Shown: piece by piece, positions 44,444 to 53,466 of the stretch | Layout: every line of letters starts with the position of its first letter | How positions within the stretch are numbered: position 1 is the first letter of the stretch | Source of the DNA: VAZQ01 sp963807865 | GTDB lineage: Bacteria > Pseudomonadota > Alphaproteobacteria > Rhizobiales > Xanthobacteraceae | NCBI GenBank assembly: GCA_963807865.1 | Contig: CAWEDK010000034.1 | Location: 62,001 to 126,000 of the forward strand | Direction: 5' to 3' | Length of the DNA stretch: 64,000 nucleotides | Position numbers and translations under genes: made by a program | Notes under the pieces: model-generated | What the model was told of the DNA's origin: nothing | What the model saw: only the letters and a program-made list of their open reading frames with translations | Databases searched by the model: none

Positions 44444-46081
44444 TCAATACACGTCTTGCTGATAGCGGCCGGTCTTCTTGAGATCGGCGACGAACGCGAC
44501 CGCCTCGTTGGTCGAGCGCACGCCGAAGGTTGCGATCACGTCGATCAACGCGCGCTCGACATCGCGGGCCATATGTTTGGCGTCGCCACAGACATAGATG
44601 TGGGCGCCTTCGGCGAGCCATGCCCAGAGGTCGCGGCCGACCTCGCGCATGCGGTCCTGAACGTAGATCTTCTGTTCGCCGTCGCGCGACCAAGCCAGCG
44701 TCAGCCGGGTGAGCGCCCGCGCGGCTTTCATGCCGGCAAGCTCGTCCTCGTAGAAGAAATCGTAGCCGCTGCGCTGGTGGCCGAAGAACAGCCAGTTGCG
44801 GCCGGGCGCCTTGGTGGCCATGCGTTCGTGCAGGAACGCCCGGAACGGCGCGATTCCGGTTCCGGGTCCGATCATGATCACCGGCACCGATGGATCGGCG
44901 GGCAGGCCGAACGCATGCGCCTTTTGCACGTAGACTTTCAGCTTGTCGCCGGGCTTCACCCGCTCGGCCAGGAACGTCGACGCTACGCCCAGGCGAGCAC
45001 GATCCTTGATGGTGTAGCGCACGGCGTCGACGCACAACGCCATGCGCTGCGGATCGACCTTGGGCGAGGATGCGATGGAATAGAGCCGCGGCTGCAGCGG
45101 ATCGAGCGACTCGATGAACGCTTCCGGGTCCGGCCGGACGCCCGAGAACTTCTGGATCGCCGCCAGTACGTCGAGCGTCTCGGCATCGCCGTCCGGGTCC
45201 TCGCCGTCCGCGAGCGCCTTGGCCTTCTGCCGCCGCTCGCCGCCCGTGATGTAGGAGAACAACTGGAACAGCATATCGGGCGCGGGCGAGAGCGAGACGC
45301 CATCGATCAGCGTTTCGCGCAGCGTGCGTCCGCCGATCGGGAAATCCGCCGGCGCGCCGAGTGCCGCGATAATCGCATCAGCGAGTTTCGGATCGTTGGC
45401 CGCGAAAATGCCGAATAAATCACCGACCGTGTACTCGACGTTGCTGCCGTTCAGGTCGAACTCGATGTGCCAGGTTTCTTTCGCGGAGCCGGACTTATTA
45501 AGACGAGCCCGCGACAGAAAACGGGCCTCGGCGGGGTTCTCGCGCGAACCCGGCGCGGCGGCCGGCGCAGCCGTAGCATCGGCAGGCCGTATCTCGACGA
45601 TCGTTGCCGGCGCTGCTGAAGGCTGGACGGTCAGCTCCTGGTGCAGCGACTTGAGGGTGCGGGCGGTCTCCTTGCCACCGGGCACGCAGAGATTCAGCCG
45701 CGGCTCTTTTTGAAAGAAGATGGCGTCGGAATAGTCCTGACAATTGTATCCGCATTGTCCGCAATCCTGTTGACCCATGGCCGCCATCAGCTTCCGGCGG
45801 AGCGGACGCCCCTCGGCCAGCTTCATGCGTTCGGTGATCGCCATGGCCGGGTCGTGCCATGGCGCATCGTCGTCATCCTCGGGCGGCGCGGCGGCACCAG
45901 GCGCACCGAGATCGAGGCCGCCGGGGAGCAGAGCCGCGGCCTGTTCGGGAGAGAGCGCCGTGACCCCGGATTCAAGCGCGAGCAGGCCGGCGAACAGGCC
46001 GTTGAGCCAGGTGCGTTGCTCGGCGCTGAACGGCGCGGTCTCGGGAATGAGCGAGGGAAGCGGCATGCGCTGCGAGCTCAT
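44444..46081 (-). CDS. Sulfite reductase alpha-like flavoprotein (FNR-type) with N-terminal Fe-S domain
   Basis: This 545-residue protein lacks the flavodoxin (FMN) domain of CysJ. Instead it has a four-Cys segment QQDCGQCGYNCQDYSD plus NLCVPGG (C107, C110, C114, C132) likely to hold an iron-sulfur cluster. The CysJ-like FAD/NADPH module follows: RLYSIASSP for flavin, IGPGTGIAPFRAFLHERM and CGDAKHMARDVERAL for NADPH. It would pass electrons from NADPH to the NirA-like siroheme reductase encoded just upstream and possibly to NasA. Its ATG overlaps the nirA stop (ATGA), so they are translationally coupled. Confidence 0.88.
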   Translation of the reverse strand: MSSQRMPLPSLIPETAPFSAEQRTWLNGLFAGLLALESGVTALSPEQAAALLPGGLDLGAPGAAAPPEDDDDAPWHDPAMAITERMKLAEGRPLRRKLMAAMGQQDCGQCGYNCQDYSDAIFFQKEPRLNLCVPGGKETARTLKSLHQELTVQPSAAPATIVEIRPADATAAPAAAPGSRENPAEARFLSRARLNKSGSAKETWHIEFDLNGSNVEYTVGDLFGIFAANDPKLADAIIAALGAPADFPIGGRTLRETLIDGVSLSPAPDMLFQLFSYITGGERRQKAKALADGEDPDGDAETLDVLAAIQKFSGVRPDPEAFIESLDPLQPRLYSIASSPKVDPQRMALCVDAVRYTIKDRARLGVASTFLAERVKPGDKLKVYVQKAHAFGLPADPSVPVIMIGPGTGIAPFRAFLHERMATKAPGRNWLFFGHQRSGYDFFYEDELAGMKAARALTRLTLAWSRDGEQKIYVQDRMREVGRDLWAWLAEGAHIYVCGDAKHMARDVERALIDVIATFGVRSTNEAVAFVADLKKTGRYQQDVY

Positions 46082-47859
46082 TCGACCGCCTCGCCGGCCG
46101 CAAGGGACTTGATCGCATCGACGTCATGCCGCCGGCTGAAGGCGATGAAGTTTTCCTGCGGCGACGCGCGGTGCGCCAGATAGGCTTTGAGCACGCGCGC
46201 GACGGTGGCTGGCGCATCCTCGGCCTTGACGTCACGGTAGATTTCGCGCGCGAGCGCGGCGTCCGGACCGAAGCCGCCGCCGACGTGGATGTGGTAGCCC
46301 TCGACCGTGTCGCCGTCCTCGGAGGTCTGCACCTTGCAGGCCAGAAGGCCGATGTCGCCGATGTAGTGCTGCGCACAGGAATGATGGCAGCCGGTGAGGT
46401 GAATGTTGACCGGGCCATCGAGCGTGACGCGGCTCTCGCAAAAGCGAGCAATCTCCTCGGCGTGGCGCTTGGTGTCTGAGGCGGCGAACTTGCAGCCGGC
46501 GTTGCCGGTGCACGCCACGAGGCCGGCGCGGACCGAACTGGCTTCGGTCGATAGACCGAGCGCCGCGATCCGCGACTCGACGTCGGCGATCTTGTCGGTG
46601 GGCACGCCCGAAATCAGCAGGTTCTGCCAGACCGTGAGGCGGATATCGCCGTCGCCCAACTCGTGCGCGATCGCCGCGAGGCCACGCATCTGCTCGACCG
46701 TCATACGGCCGACCGGCAGCACGACGCCGATCCAATGCAACCCTTCCTGTTTCTGCGCGTGGACGCCGATATGGGCCGTGCGGTCGAAGGCCGGCCGTGG
46801 CAGCAGCGCGTCGGCGGTGATCCGGTCGAGCTTGCGGCCGAGTTTCTCCTCGACCAGCGTCAATACCTGCTCGATGCCGAGCCGGTCGATGACGTACTTG
46901 AGCCGAGCCTTGTTACGGTCGGTGCGGTCGCCCTCGTTGATGAATACGCGCACCACCGCGTCTGCCACCTGCGTGGCGTCCGACGGCCGGACGACAACGC
47001 CGGTTTCGCGCGCGAAATCGCGGTGGCCGGTGATGCCGCCGAGCAGGAAGCGGAACCAGACGCCGGGCGCGACGCCGAAGCCGTCCTTCACCTCGACCGC
47101 CTGGAACGCAATGTCGTTGGTGTCCTCGAGCACCGGGATCAAGCCGGCACCGTCGAACGCGACGTTGAACTTGCGTGGCAGGCCGTAGAGCGCGCGCTCG
47201 CTGAGGATGTGAAAGTGCCATTCGCGCGCGTACGGCCGGGTGTCGATCAGCTCCTGCGGATCGATGCCAGCGGTCGGTGTGCCGGTGACGTTGCGGATGT
47301 TGTCGGCGCCCGAGCCGCGCGACGACAGCCCGAGGTCCTGCACGCCTTCGACCACGGTGACGGCATCCTTCGCCGCGATCTCGCGAATCTGCAGGTTGGC
47401 GCGGGTGGTGACATGGGCGTAGGGGCCGCCGCAGCGCTCCGTGAGGTCGGCGATGCCGGCGAACTGCCAGTGCGTGAGGATGCCGTTGTGAATGCGCAGC
47501 CGGCACATATAGGAGTTCTGATTCGGCGCCACGTAGAACAGGCCGAAATAGCGCCAGCGGAAATTGTCCGGCGGCTTGGGAAATTCGTCGGCGGTAGCCT
47601 GCGCCTTCAGCCGGCCGTAGGCGTCGAGCGGGTTGAGCTCGCGCTTGAACTTCTCCTGGTCGGAAAGCTTCTTCCCGGCACGGAGGACCTTGTCTTGAGC
47701 CCGGGAAGCATCCGCATCAGGACCATTGTCGGGTGGGAGGTTCGGGGAAGAAGGGCTTGAACCGGGCGTGCCAGAAGAGCGGGCCGCCTTGGCGATCTGC
47801 AGGCCTGCGACGAAACCCTCGAGATAGCGCTTCTGCTCAGGCTCGAACTCGCCGGACAT
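46078..47859 (-). CDS. nirA: NirA-like ferredoxin-type nitrite/sulfite reductase (siroheme, [4Fe-4S])
   Basis: This 593-residue siroheme reductase has the paired cysteine motifs VACTGNAGCKFAASDTKRHA (C450, C456) and LTGCHHSCAQHYIGDIGLL (C491, C495), plus siroheme-contact Arg/Lys in HVTTRANLQIR. With nasA and cysG in the same operon, nitrite reduction to ammonium is the likely role, though sulfite cannot be excluded by sequence. MSGEFEPEQK at 47859 is preceded by AAAAGGAACCC; a longer in-frame extension runs through the promoter region. A Pro/Ser-rich linker at residues 27-55 is unusual. Confidence 0.88.
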   Translation of the reverse strand: MSGEFEPEQKRYLEGFVAGLQIAKAARSSGTPGSSPSSPNLPPDNGPDADASRAQDKVLRAGKKLSDQEKFKRELNPLDAYGRLKAQATADEFPKPPDNFRWRYFGLFYVAPNQNSYMCRLRIHNGILTHWQFAGIADLTERCGGPYAHVTTRANLQIREIAAKDAVTVVEGVQDLGLSSRGSGADNIRNVTGTPTAGIDPQELIDTRPYAREWHFHILSERALYGLPRKFNVAFDGAGLIPVLEDTNDIAFQAVEVKDGFGVAPGVWFRFLLGGITGHRDFARETGVVVRPSDATQVADAVVRVFINEGDRTDRNKARLKYVIDRLGIEQVLTLVEEKLGRKLDRITADALLPRPAFDRTAHIGVHAQKQEGLHWIGVVLPVGRMTVEQMRGLAAIAHELGDGDIRLTVWQNLLISGVPTDKIADVESRIAALGLSTEASSVRAGLVACTGNAGCKFAASDTKRHAEEIARFCESRVTLDGPVNIHLTGCHHSCAQHYIGDIGLLACKVQTSEDGDTVEGYHIHVGGGFGPDAALAREIYRDVKAEDAPATVARVLKAYLAHRASPQENFIAFSRRHDVDAIKSLAAGEAVE

Positions 47860-47923
47860 GGGTTCCTTTTGCAGCGATAAGCGGCCCGGGACGGCTTGCC
47901 GTCCGGACGCAATGCTGCAAAGC

Positions 47924-47940
47924 AGCAAAGAGCATGCCAT
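47924..47940 (-). promoter_or_regulatory. Sigma-54-like promoter of the nitrate/nitrite assimilation operon
   Basis: The reverse strand reads TGGCATGCTCTTTGCT, one mismatch from TGGCACG-N4-TTGCT, with GG and GC exactly 10 bases apart. It lies about 65 bases before the nirA start. Together with the urt promoter it implies joint RpoN/NtrC control. Nearby short dyads (GGGACGGCTTGCCGTCC at 47888-47904) may be repeat remnants. No other feature was seen in 47860-48101. Confidence 0.6.
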
Positions 47941-48101
47941 CCGGGAGCCATTGATCGGCCGGAGGAATTTAGGATCGTCCCAAGCTGGTTGGTGTAGCGG
48001 GCTGGGCTGGTTGCCCAAAAAACAGGCGCGCGTCTGGGCGCCAGCCGGCTGGAGGCCCGCGCCGGCGCGTAGTAGACAGATCGGCCCGCGAAGACCCCCG
48101 C

Positions 48102-50207
48102 ATGACCTCAGACCCAGTCCCGAATGCGCGATCCCGGCCCGATGTGCGGCTTGCCGCCGACATCGGCGGCACTTTCACCGATATCGCGGTGTTCGACGCC
48201 CGCACCGGCAAGCTGGCGTTCGGCAAGGCGCTGTCGACCCCTGGCCGGCTGGTCGACGGCATCAACGCGGGCGTCGACAAGGCCGGCAGCAGCTACGCCG
48301 CGGCCGGGCTGTTCCTCCACGGCTCGACCATCGCGATCAACACCATCCTGGAGCGCAAGGGCGCCCGGACCGCGCTCCTGATCACCCAGGGCTTTCGCGA
48401 CATCTACGAGATCGGCCGCATCAACCGGCCCGACGCCTACAACCTGTTCTTCCAGAAGCACGAACCGTTGGTCGAGCGCGCGCTGCGTTTCGAGGTTCAG
48501 GAACGCGTCCTGGCGGACGGCGAGGTCGACACGCCGCTCGACGACGCCGAGATCGCCGCCTATGGCCGGAAATTCGCAGCGCTCGGTATCGAAGCCACCG
48601 CGATCCTGTTCCTGAACTGCTACGCGCGGCACGACCACGAGGTGCGCGCCAAGGCCATCCTGGAACGCAATCATCCCGGCATGTTCGTGTCGGCCTCGCA
48701 CGAACTGTCGGAGGAATATCGCGAATTCGAGCGCTGCTCGACCGTTGTGGCCAACGCCTATGTCGGGCCGATCGTGCGCCGCTACATCGGCGAGATCGAC
48801 GATCATGTCCGTGGTTCAGGTTTCGGCGGCTCGTTCCTCATCGTGCAATCCACCGGCGGCCTGTTCGAAGCCGAGCAGGCCAAGAGCCACTGCGTGCGCA
48901 TGCTGGAGTCGGGGCCGGCTGCCGGCGTGATCGGCACGCAGGCGCTGTGCCGCACGCTCGGACTGAAGAATGCGATCGCGTTCGACATGGGCGGCACTAC
49001 GGCGAAGGCCGGCGTCATCTTCGACGGCGAGGCGCTCACCACCGGCGCGGCGCTGATCGGCGGTTACGAGAAGGCGTTGCCGGTGCAGATCGCCATGATG
49101 GATATCTTCGAGGTCGGCACGGGCGGCGGCTCGATCGCCCGGGTCGAGGCCGGCGGACTGCGGGTGGGTCCGCAAAGCGCGGGCGCGGCGCCGGGCCCCG
49201 CCAGTTACGGGCTCGGTGGCCGCGAGCCGACCGTGACCGACGCCAATCTCGCGCTCGGGCGCCTGGGCGCCGACCGCTTCTTGGGCGGTGAAATGCTGCT
49301 CGACATCGAGGCGGCGAAACGCGCGCTCGACGACAAGGTGGCCAAACCGCTCGGCATGGACGCGGTCTCCGCGGCGGACGGCATTCTGCGGATTGCCGCC
49401 ACGGCGATGTCCTATGCGGTCAAGGGCGTGACCACCGAACGCGGTCTCGATGCGGGAGACTTTACGCTGGTGGCCTATGGCGGCGCCGGCCCGTTGCATG
49501 CGGTCGCGGTCGCACGCGAGATCGGCATCAGGACGGTGATCGTTCCGGTCGCGCCCGGCGTGTTCTCTGCGTTCGGGATGCTGTTCTCGGACCTTCGGTA
49601 CGATTTCGTTCGCACCTGGTTCACCCGGCTGGAAGATGCCGCGTTCGATACAATCGAAGAGGTCTATGGCGATCTGGAGAACCAGGGCCGCGCGGCGATC
49701 GCTGCCGCGTCGGTCAAGCCGCAGAAGATTGTGGTCAAGCGCGCCGCCGACATGCGTTATGTCGGTCAGGAGCATGCGGTAACGGTCGACCTGCCGATGG
49801 CGGTGTTCACGCGCCAGGACCGCAAGGCGATCAAGCGGCACTTCGATGCCATGCACCAGCGCCGCTATGGCACGTCCGCGCCTGACGAGCGGGCCGAGAT
49901 CGTCAGTCTGCGCAGCACCGTCACGGGCGTCATGCGCAAGCCGCCGCAGGAAAAAATTGCGCGCGGCAAGGGCGTGCCGCACAAGGCAGCGTTCACCGGC
50001 AAGCGCCCGGTGTTTTTCGACGGTAGGTTCCGGGCGACGCCGACCTATCGACGAAGCGCGCTGCTCGCGGGCAATCGCATCGTCGGGCATGCGCTGGTCG
50101 AGGAGCATGCCTCGACGACGGTGCTTGCGCCCGGCGACCGGCTCGAGGTCGACGCATTCGGCAATCTGGTCATCACTATCGGCCGGCGCACCGGGCGCGC
50201 GAACTGA
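48102..50207 (+). CDS. Hydantoinase/oxoprolinase family protein, subunit A (HyuA-like)
   Basis: This 701-residue actin-fold ATPase has RLAADIGGTFTDIAVFDA, LHGSTIAINTILERKGARTA, IAFDMGGTTAKAGVI, VGTGGGSIARVEAGGLRVGP and YGGAGPLHAVAVAREI. These are the motifs of the HyuA part of 5-oxoprolinase, N-methylhydantoinase and acetone-carboxylase-type enzymes, which use ATP to open cyclic imides or activate carbonyls. The partner HyuB is encoded at 51401, separated by two other genes, which is unusual. A divergent promoter region is shared with nirA. Confidence 0.9.
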   Translation: MTSDPVPNARSRPDVRLAADIGGTFTDIAVFDARTGKLAFGKALSTPGRLVDGINAGVDKAGSSYAAAGLFLHGSTIAINTILERKGARTALLITQGFRDIYEIGRINRPDAYNLFFQKHEPLVERALRFEVQERVLADGEVDTPLDDAEIAAYGRKFAALGIEATAILFLNCYARHDHEVRAKAILERNHPGMFVSASHELSEEYREFERCSTVVANAYVGPIVRRYIGEIDDHVRGSGFGGSFLIVQSTGGLFEAEQAKSHCVRMLESGPAAGVIGTQALCRTLGLKNAIAFDMGGTTAKAGVIFDGEALTTGAALIGGYEKALPVQIAMMDIFEVGTGGGSIARVEAGGLRVGPQSAGAAPGPASYGLGGREPTVTDANLALGRLGADRFLGGEMLLDIEAAKRALDDKVAKPLGMDAVSAADGILRIAATAMSYAVKGVTTERGLDAGDFTLVAYGGAGPLHAVAVAREIGIRTVIVPVAPGVFSAFGMLFSDLRYDFVRTWFTRLEDAAFDTIEEVYGDLENQGRAAIAAASVKPQKIVVKRAADMRYVGQEHAVTVDLPMAVFTRQDRKAIKRHFDAMHQRRYGTSAPDERAEIVSLRSTVTGVMRKPPQEKIARGKGVPHKAAFTGKRPVFFDGRFRATPTYRRSALLAGNRIVGHALVEEHASTTVLAPGDRLEVDAFGNLVITIGRRTGRAN

Positions 50208-50220
50208 AGTTCAACATGAA

Positions 50221-50251
50221 GTCGCTCCCCTCCCCTGAAAGGAGGGAGCGA
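50221..50251. terminator. Stem-loop between convergent hyuA and HdeD genes
   Basis: GTCGCTCCC with an extra CTCC pairs with GGA plus GGGAGCGAC around a short CCTGAAA loop. It lies 14 bases after the hyuA stop and 18 bases from the HdeD stop, so it may serve both strands. No long T run follows. Confidence 0.6.
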
Positions 50252-50268
50252 CCATCCTCTCGGTCTTG

Positions 50269-50862
50269 TCAGGCCGGAGCGTGAACGTGGTTCTTCAGCC
50301 GGAACGCCAGGGCGATGAACAGAACGCCCTCGACGATGGCATAGCCCGCGATCACCCAGACCAGCGCGAGCGCGCCGGCGCCCGGCACGAGCAGGATGCC
50401 GATACCGAACAGCACCGAGAGCACACCGCCCAGGATCAGCAGCCACTCGTTGTCGATCTCCTTGCGCAGACGAATCGCGCCGATGATCTGGAAGACGCCG
50501 ATCGCGATCGCCCAGCCGGCGATGAAGAACAACAGCACGAGTGCAGTAATGCCCGGCCATGCGAACGTCAGAATGCCGGCGGCGATGCCGAACAGCCCGA
50601 TGATCACCAGCCACCAGCGCGGGGCCGGCGAGCCGCCCGTAATGGCCGAGATAATCGCCAGGACGCCGTCGACCAGCGCGTACGCACCGTAAAACAGGAC
50701 AAGCGTCAGCAGCGTCAGTCCGGGCCAAACGAATGCCAACACGCCGAAGATGATCGCCGCCACGCCTCTCAGCAGCATCAGCCACCAATTCTTAGCGAGT
50801 TGGTGCACCATCGCGGTCCCTAGGCCGCCGACTGGGTGTTGTTGGGTCGGTACTGTTGTCAT
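50269..50862 (-). CDS. HdeD family (DUF308) membrane protein
   Basis: This 197-residue protein has six hydrophobic segments in two repeats: NWWLMLLRGVAAIIFGVLAF, TLVLFYGAYALVDGVLAII, RWWLVIIGLFGIAAGILTF and later WLLILGGVLSVLFGIGILLV. The WxLxLRGxxxxxFGxxAF pattern is the HdeD signature. HdeD is associated with acid resistance at high cell density in enterics; the role here is unknown. MTTVPTQQHPVGG is the preferred start; the longer frame to 50985 is not conserved. Confidence 0.88.
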   Translation of the reverse strand: MTTVPTQQHPVGGLGTAMVHQLAKNWWLMLLRGVAAIIFGVLAFVWPGLTLLTLVLFYGAYALVDGVLAIISAITGGSPAPRWWLVIIGLFGIAAGILTFAWPGITALVLLFFIAGWAIAIGVFQIIGAIRLRKEIDNEWLLILGGVLSVLFGIGILLVPGAGALALVWVIAGYAIVEGVLFIALAFRLKNHVHAPA

Positions 50863-51079
50863 GGGACGGTCCGCCTTATCGTTGGTTAGTCCAAATCGAA
50901 GAAGCAGCGGCAGTTGATAGTTCGGCAAGCCGGAATTGACCAACCGACACTCTACGCCGGAGCGCAGGGCGGAAGTTCCGCACATCTTTGGTCTATCAGC
51001 CGCAAGCTGTCCGACGAGCTTTGCGCTGGCCGGTCATCTAGAATATACGGCAACGCCCGAAGGGGCAACGCTTGGCAAT

Positions 51080-51256
51080 TCAGGCCGCCTCGGGCCGTTT
51101 GAGCTGGTCTAAAATCGCCTGCAATTCGTTGGCGGTTTCCTGCTCTTCCTCCAGCAGATTGATGATTTGCCGGCGCTGGGTCGGATCGGTCACGTGTTCG
51201 AGCAGCCGCTGATACCGTTCGACGTTCTGCTGGTTAAGAAAATGTGCCGAATCCAT
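51080..51256 (-). CDS. Small conserved-looking helical protein
   Basis: This 58-residue protein, MDSAHFLNQQNVERYQRLLE then DPTQRRQIINLLEEEQETAN, is predicted almost fully helical, Gln/Glu-rich and possibly coiled coil. The pattern resembles short alphaproteobacterial proteins with a YxxLLExxxDPxQRxxILxLLxEE repeat. The ATG at 51256 has GGAG six bases upstream; an in-frame ATG at 51268 lies within that site. It is probably a stress-related small protein, but I cannot assign a function. Confidence 0.65.
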   Translation of the reverse strand: MDSAHFLNQQNVERYQRLLEHVTDPTQRRQIINLLEEEQETANELQAILDQLKRPEAA

Positions 51257-51400
51257 TGGAAACTCCATCCTGAGCGCATGATCGCTCAGGCACGTGACGG
51301 CGCTATGAAGTGACCGTTCGATTTTTGAAGTTTAGTACGGTATCACAAACGTAAACGCAGCGCGACAGGGTTCATCCGAGCGCACCTGAGAGAGAAGGCA

Positions 51401-53176
51401 ATGAAGAAGATCAAGAAAGAAAGTCGCCGGAAGGCGGACCCGGTCGTTACCGAGATCGTGCGCAATGGCGTCCTCGCCGTGACCGAGGAGATGAAGACCA
51501 ACCTGATGCGCACGGCCTACAACATCATCATTTACGAGGCCCTCGACTTCACCACCGGTCTGTTCACGCCGCAGGGCGAGACGATCTCGATCGGTATCGG
51601 GCTGCCAATGTTCATTCGCGGCATGGCCGAGACCGTAAAGGCCAAGATCCGGCATTTCGGCGAGGACGGCATCCGGCCGGGCGACATTTTTGTCACCAAT
51701 GATTCATACCTGACCGGCAGTCACCTCAACCACGTCACGCTCACGCTGCCGATCTTTCACAAGCGCGAACTGGTGGCGTTCTCCTGCTGCATGGCGCACT
51801 GGCTCGACATCGGCGGTACCCTCGGCGGCATGACTACCGACATCTATTCGGAGGGGCTGCAAATCCCGATCCTGAAATATCAGGACCGCGGCGTCGTCAA
51901 CCAGACCGTGGTCGAGTTCATCAAGCAGAATGTGCGATTGCCGAGCCGCGCGATGGGTGACCTGCGCGCGCAGGTCACGGCGGTGAAGACCGGCGAGCGG
52001 CGCTTTCTGCAACTGATCGAGCGCTACGGTCGCGATGCGGTGCTCTCATCGATCGGCGACATCATGGACAACGCCGAGACGCTGGCGCGTGCGCGCACTC
52101 GCACCATCCCGGACGGCACCTACGAGGCCGAGTCGTTCATGGACGACGACGGCATCGACATCGGCAAGCGGGTGCCGATTCGGGTCCGGGTCATCGTCGA
52201 GGGCGACGAGATGACGGTCGACCTTAGCGACGTGTCGAAGCAGGTGCGCGGCTTCTACAATTCCGGCATCACCACCGGCCACGCCTGCGCGCAGGTGGCG
52301 TACAAGTGCCTGACCTCGCCGACCGACTATCCGATCAACGACGGCTCGTTCCGCAGCCTCAAGACCATCGTGCCGCCCGGCCGTGTGATCAGCGCGGTAC
52401 GGCCGGCACCGATGCGCTGGTGGATGACCTATCCGATGACGATCGTGGACACGATCTTCAAGGCGTTGGCGCCCGCGATCCCGGATCGGGTGATCGCCGG
52501 GCATCATGCCGACCTGCTGGCGTCGTCATTCCACGGCATCAACAATCGCACCAACGAATTCTTCATCGGCAGCTTCGGGCCGCTCGGCGGCGGCTGGGGA
52601 GCCAAGCGGACCGAGGATGGCGTCTCCGGCACGGTCTGTATCAACGACGGAGACACCCACAACAGCCCGAATGAACAGGCTGAGTTCAAGTTTCCGATCG
52701 TGGTCGAGCGTTACGCGCTGGTGCCTGACTCGGGCGGCGCGGGCCGGCGGCGCGGCGGATTGGGCGTCGAGCGCGTGGTGCGGGCTCGCACCAGCATGAT
52801 GGTCAACAACCAGAGCGACCGCGCGCACTGCCGGCCCTGGGGTCTCGAGGGAGGTCTCGACGGTACCGGCAACGCCGTCGAATTGCGGATCAATGGGCAA
52901 TGGAAATCCGACTTTCCGAACGCCAAAGTGCTGGTGGCGCAGCTCAAGGCGGGCGACGCCTTCACGATCCGCTCGGGCGGCGGAGGCGGCCATGGCGACC
53001 CGCTGGAGCGTCCAGTCGAGGAGGTGCGCGAAGACGTGCGGCAGGGCTATGTCAGCGCGCAAGCGGCGGTCGAACTCTACGGGGTGGTGATCGATGCCGA
53101 CACTTTTGTGGTGGACATGACGGCAACCGGCAGGCTGCGTGCGGCAGGACGCAAAGCCAATTCGGTCAGCGCTTGA
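51401..53176 (+). CDS. Hydantoinase B/oxoprolinase family protein (HyuB-like)
   Basis: This 591-residue protein has PVVTEIVRNGVLAVTEEMKT, MRTAYNIIIYEALDFTTGLF, FVTNDSYLTGSHLNHVTLTL, MAHWLDIGGTLGG and the C-terminal RSGGGGGHGDPLERPVEEV, all diagnostic of HyuB. It forms the second subunit with the HyuA encoded at 48.1 kb in ATP-dependent hydrolysis of cyclic imide/lactam bonds. The start MKKIKKESRRK is Lys/Arg-rich. It is read in the same direction as hyuA, with a leftward HdeD and small gene between. Confidence 0.92.
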   Translation: MKKIKKESRRKADPVVTEIVRNGVLAVTEEMKTNLMRTAYNIIIYEALDFTTGLFTPQGETISIGIGLPMFIRGMAETVKAKIRHFGEDGIRPGDIFVTNDSYLTGSHLNHVTLTLPIFHKRELVAFSCCMAHWLDIGGTLGGMTTDIYSEGLQIPILKYQDRGVVNQTVVEFIKQNVRLPSRAMGDLRAQVTAVKTGERRFLQLIERYGRDAVLSSIGDIMDNAETLARARTRTIPDGTYEAESFMDDDGIDIGKRVPIRVRVIVEGDEMTVDLSDVSKQVRGFYNSGITTGHACAQVAYKCLTSPTDYPINDGSFRSLKTIVPPGRVISAVRPAPMRWWMTYPMTIVDTIFKALAPAIPDRVIAGHHADLLASSFHGINNRTNEFFIGSFGPLGGGWGAKRTEDGVSGTVCINDGDTHNSPNEQAEFKFPIVVERYALVPDSGGAGRRRGGLGVERVVRARTSMMVNNQSDRAHCRPWGLEGGLDGTGNAVELRINGQWKSDFPNAKVLVAQLKAGDAFTIRSGGGGGHGDPLERPVEEVREDVRQGYVSAQAAVELYGVVIDADTFVVDMTATGRLRAAGRKANSVSA

Positions 53177-53408
53177 GCTTCACCGTATAGGACATGGCTC
53201 CGGCTCCACAGCACGGGCAGCTCATGGCAATCAAGATGTTCTGCTTCTGCTCTTCGTCGAGGTCGCTGCGGTCCAGCATCTGCCGCGTCTGCTGTTCGAA
53301 GAGCTGATGCAGCGGCAGTTCGCCGCCGCCATAAATGATCTGCTCGTCGGGCAACGCAGCCGGCGCGGCCTCGGTCTTTCGCTTCGTTGCTGGCTTGCGC
53401 TTTGCCAC
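53166..53408 (-). CDS. Small zinc-ribbon-like hypothetical protein
   Basis: This 80-residue protein has a Lys/Ala-rich start (MAKRKPATKRKTEAAP), a central EQIIYGGGELPLHQLFEQQT and a C-terminal SCPCCGAGAMSYTV. The CPCC could be half of a zinc site or a redox motif. It overlaps the 3' end of hyuB by 11 bases on the opposite strand. It is compact and gene-like, but I do not recognise the family. Confidence 0.65.
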   Translation of the reverse strand: MAKRKPATKRKTEAAPAALPDEQIIYGGGELPLHQLFEQQTRQMLDRSDLDEEQKQNILIAMSCPCCGAGAMSYTVKLKR

Positions 53409-53466
53409 TTACCTCTCCGGGTACTGCACGGCTAACGTCACTCCAGTCTTAGCAGACCACCACGCA

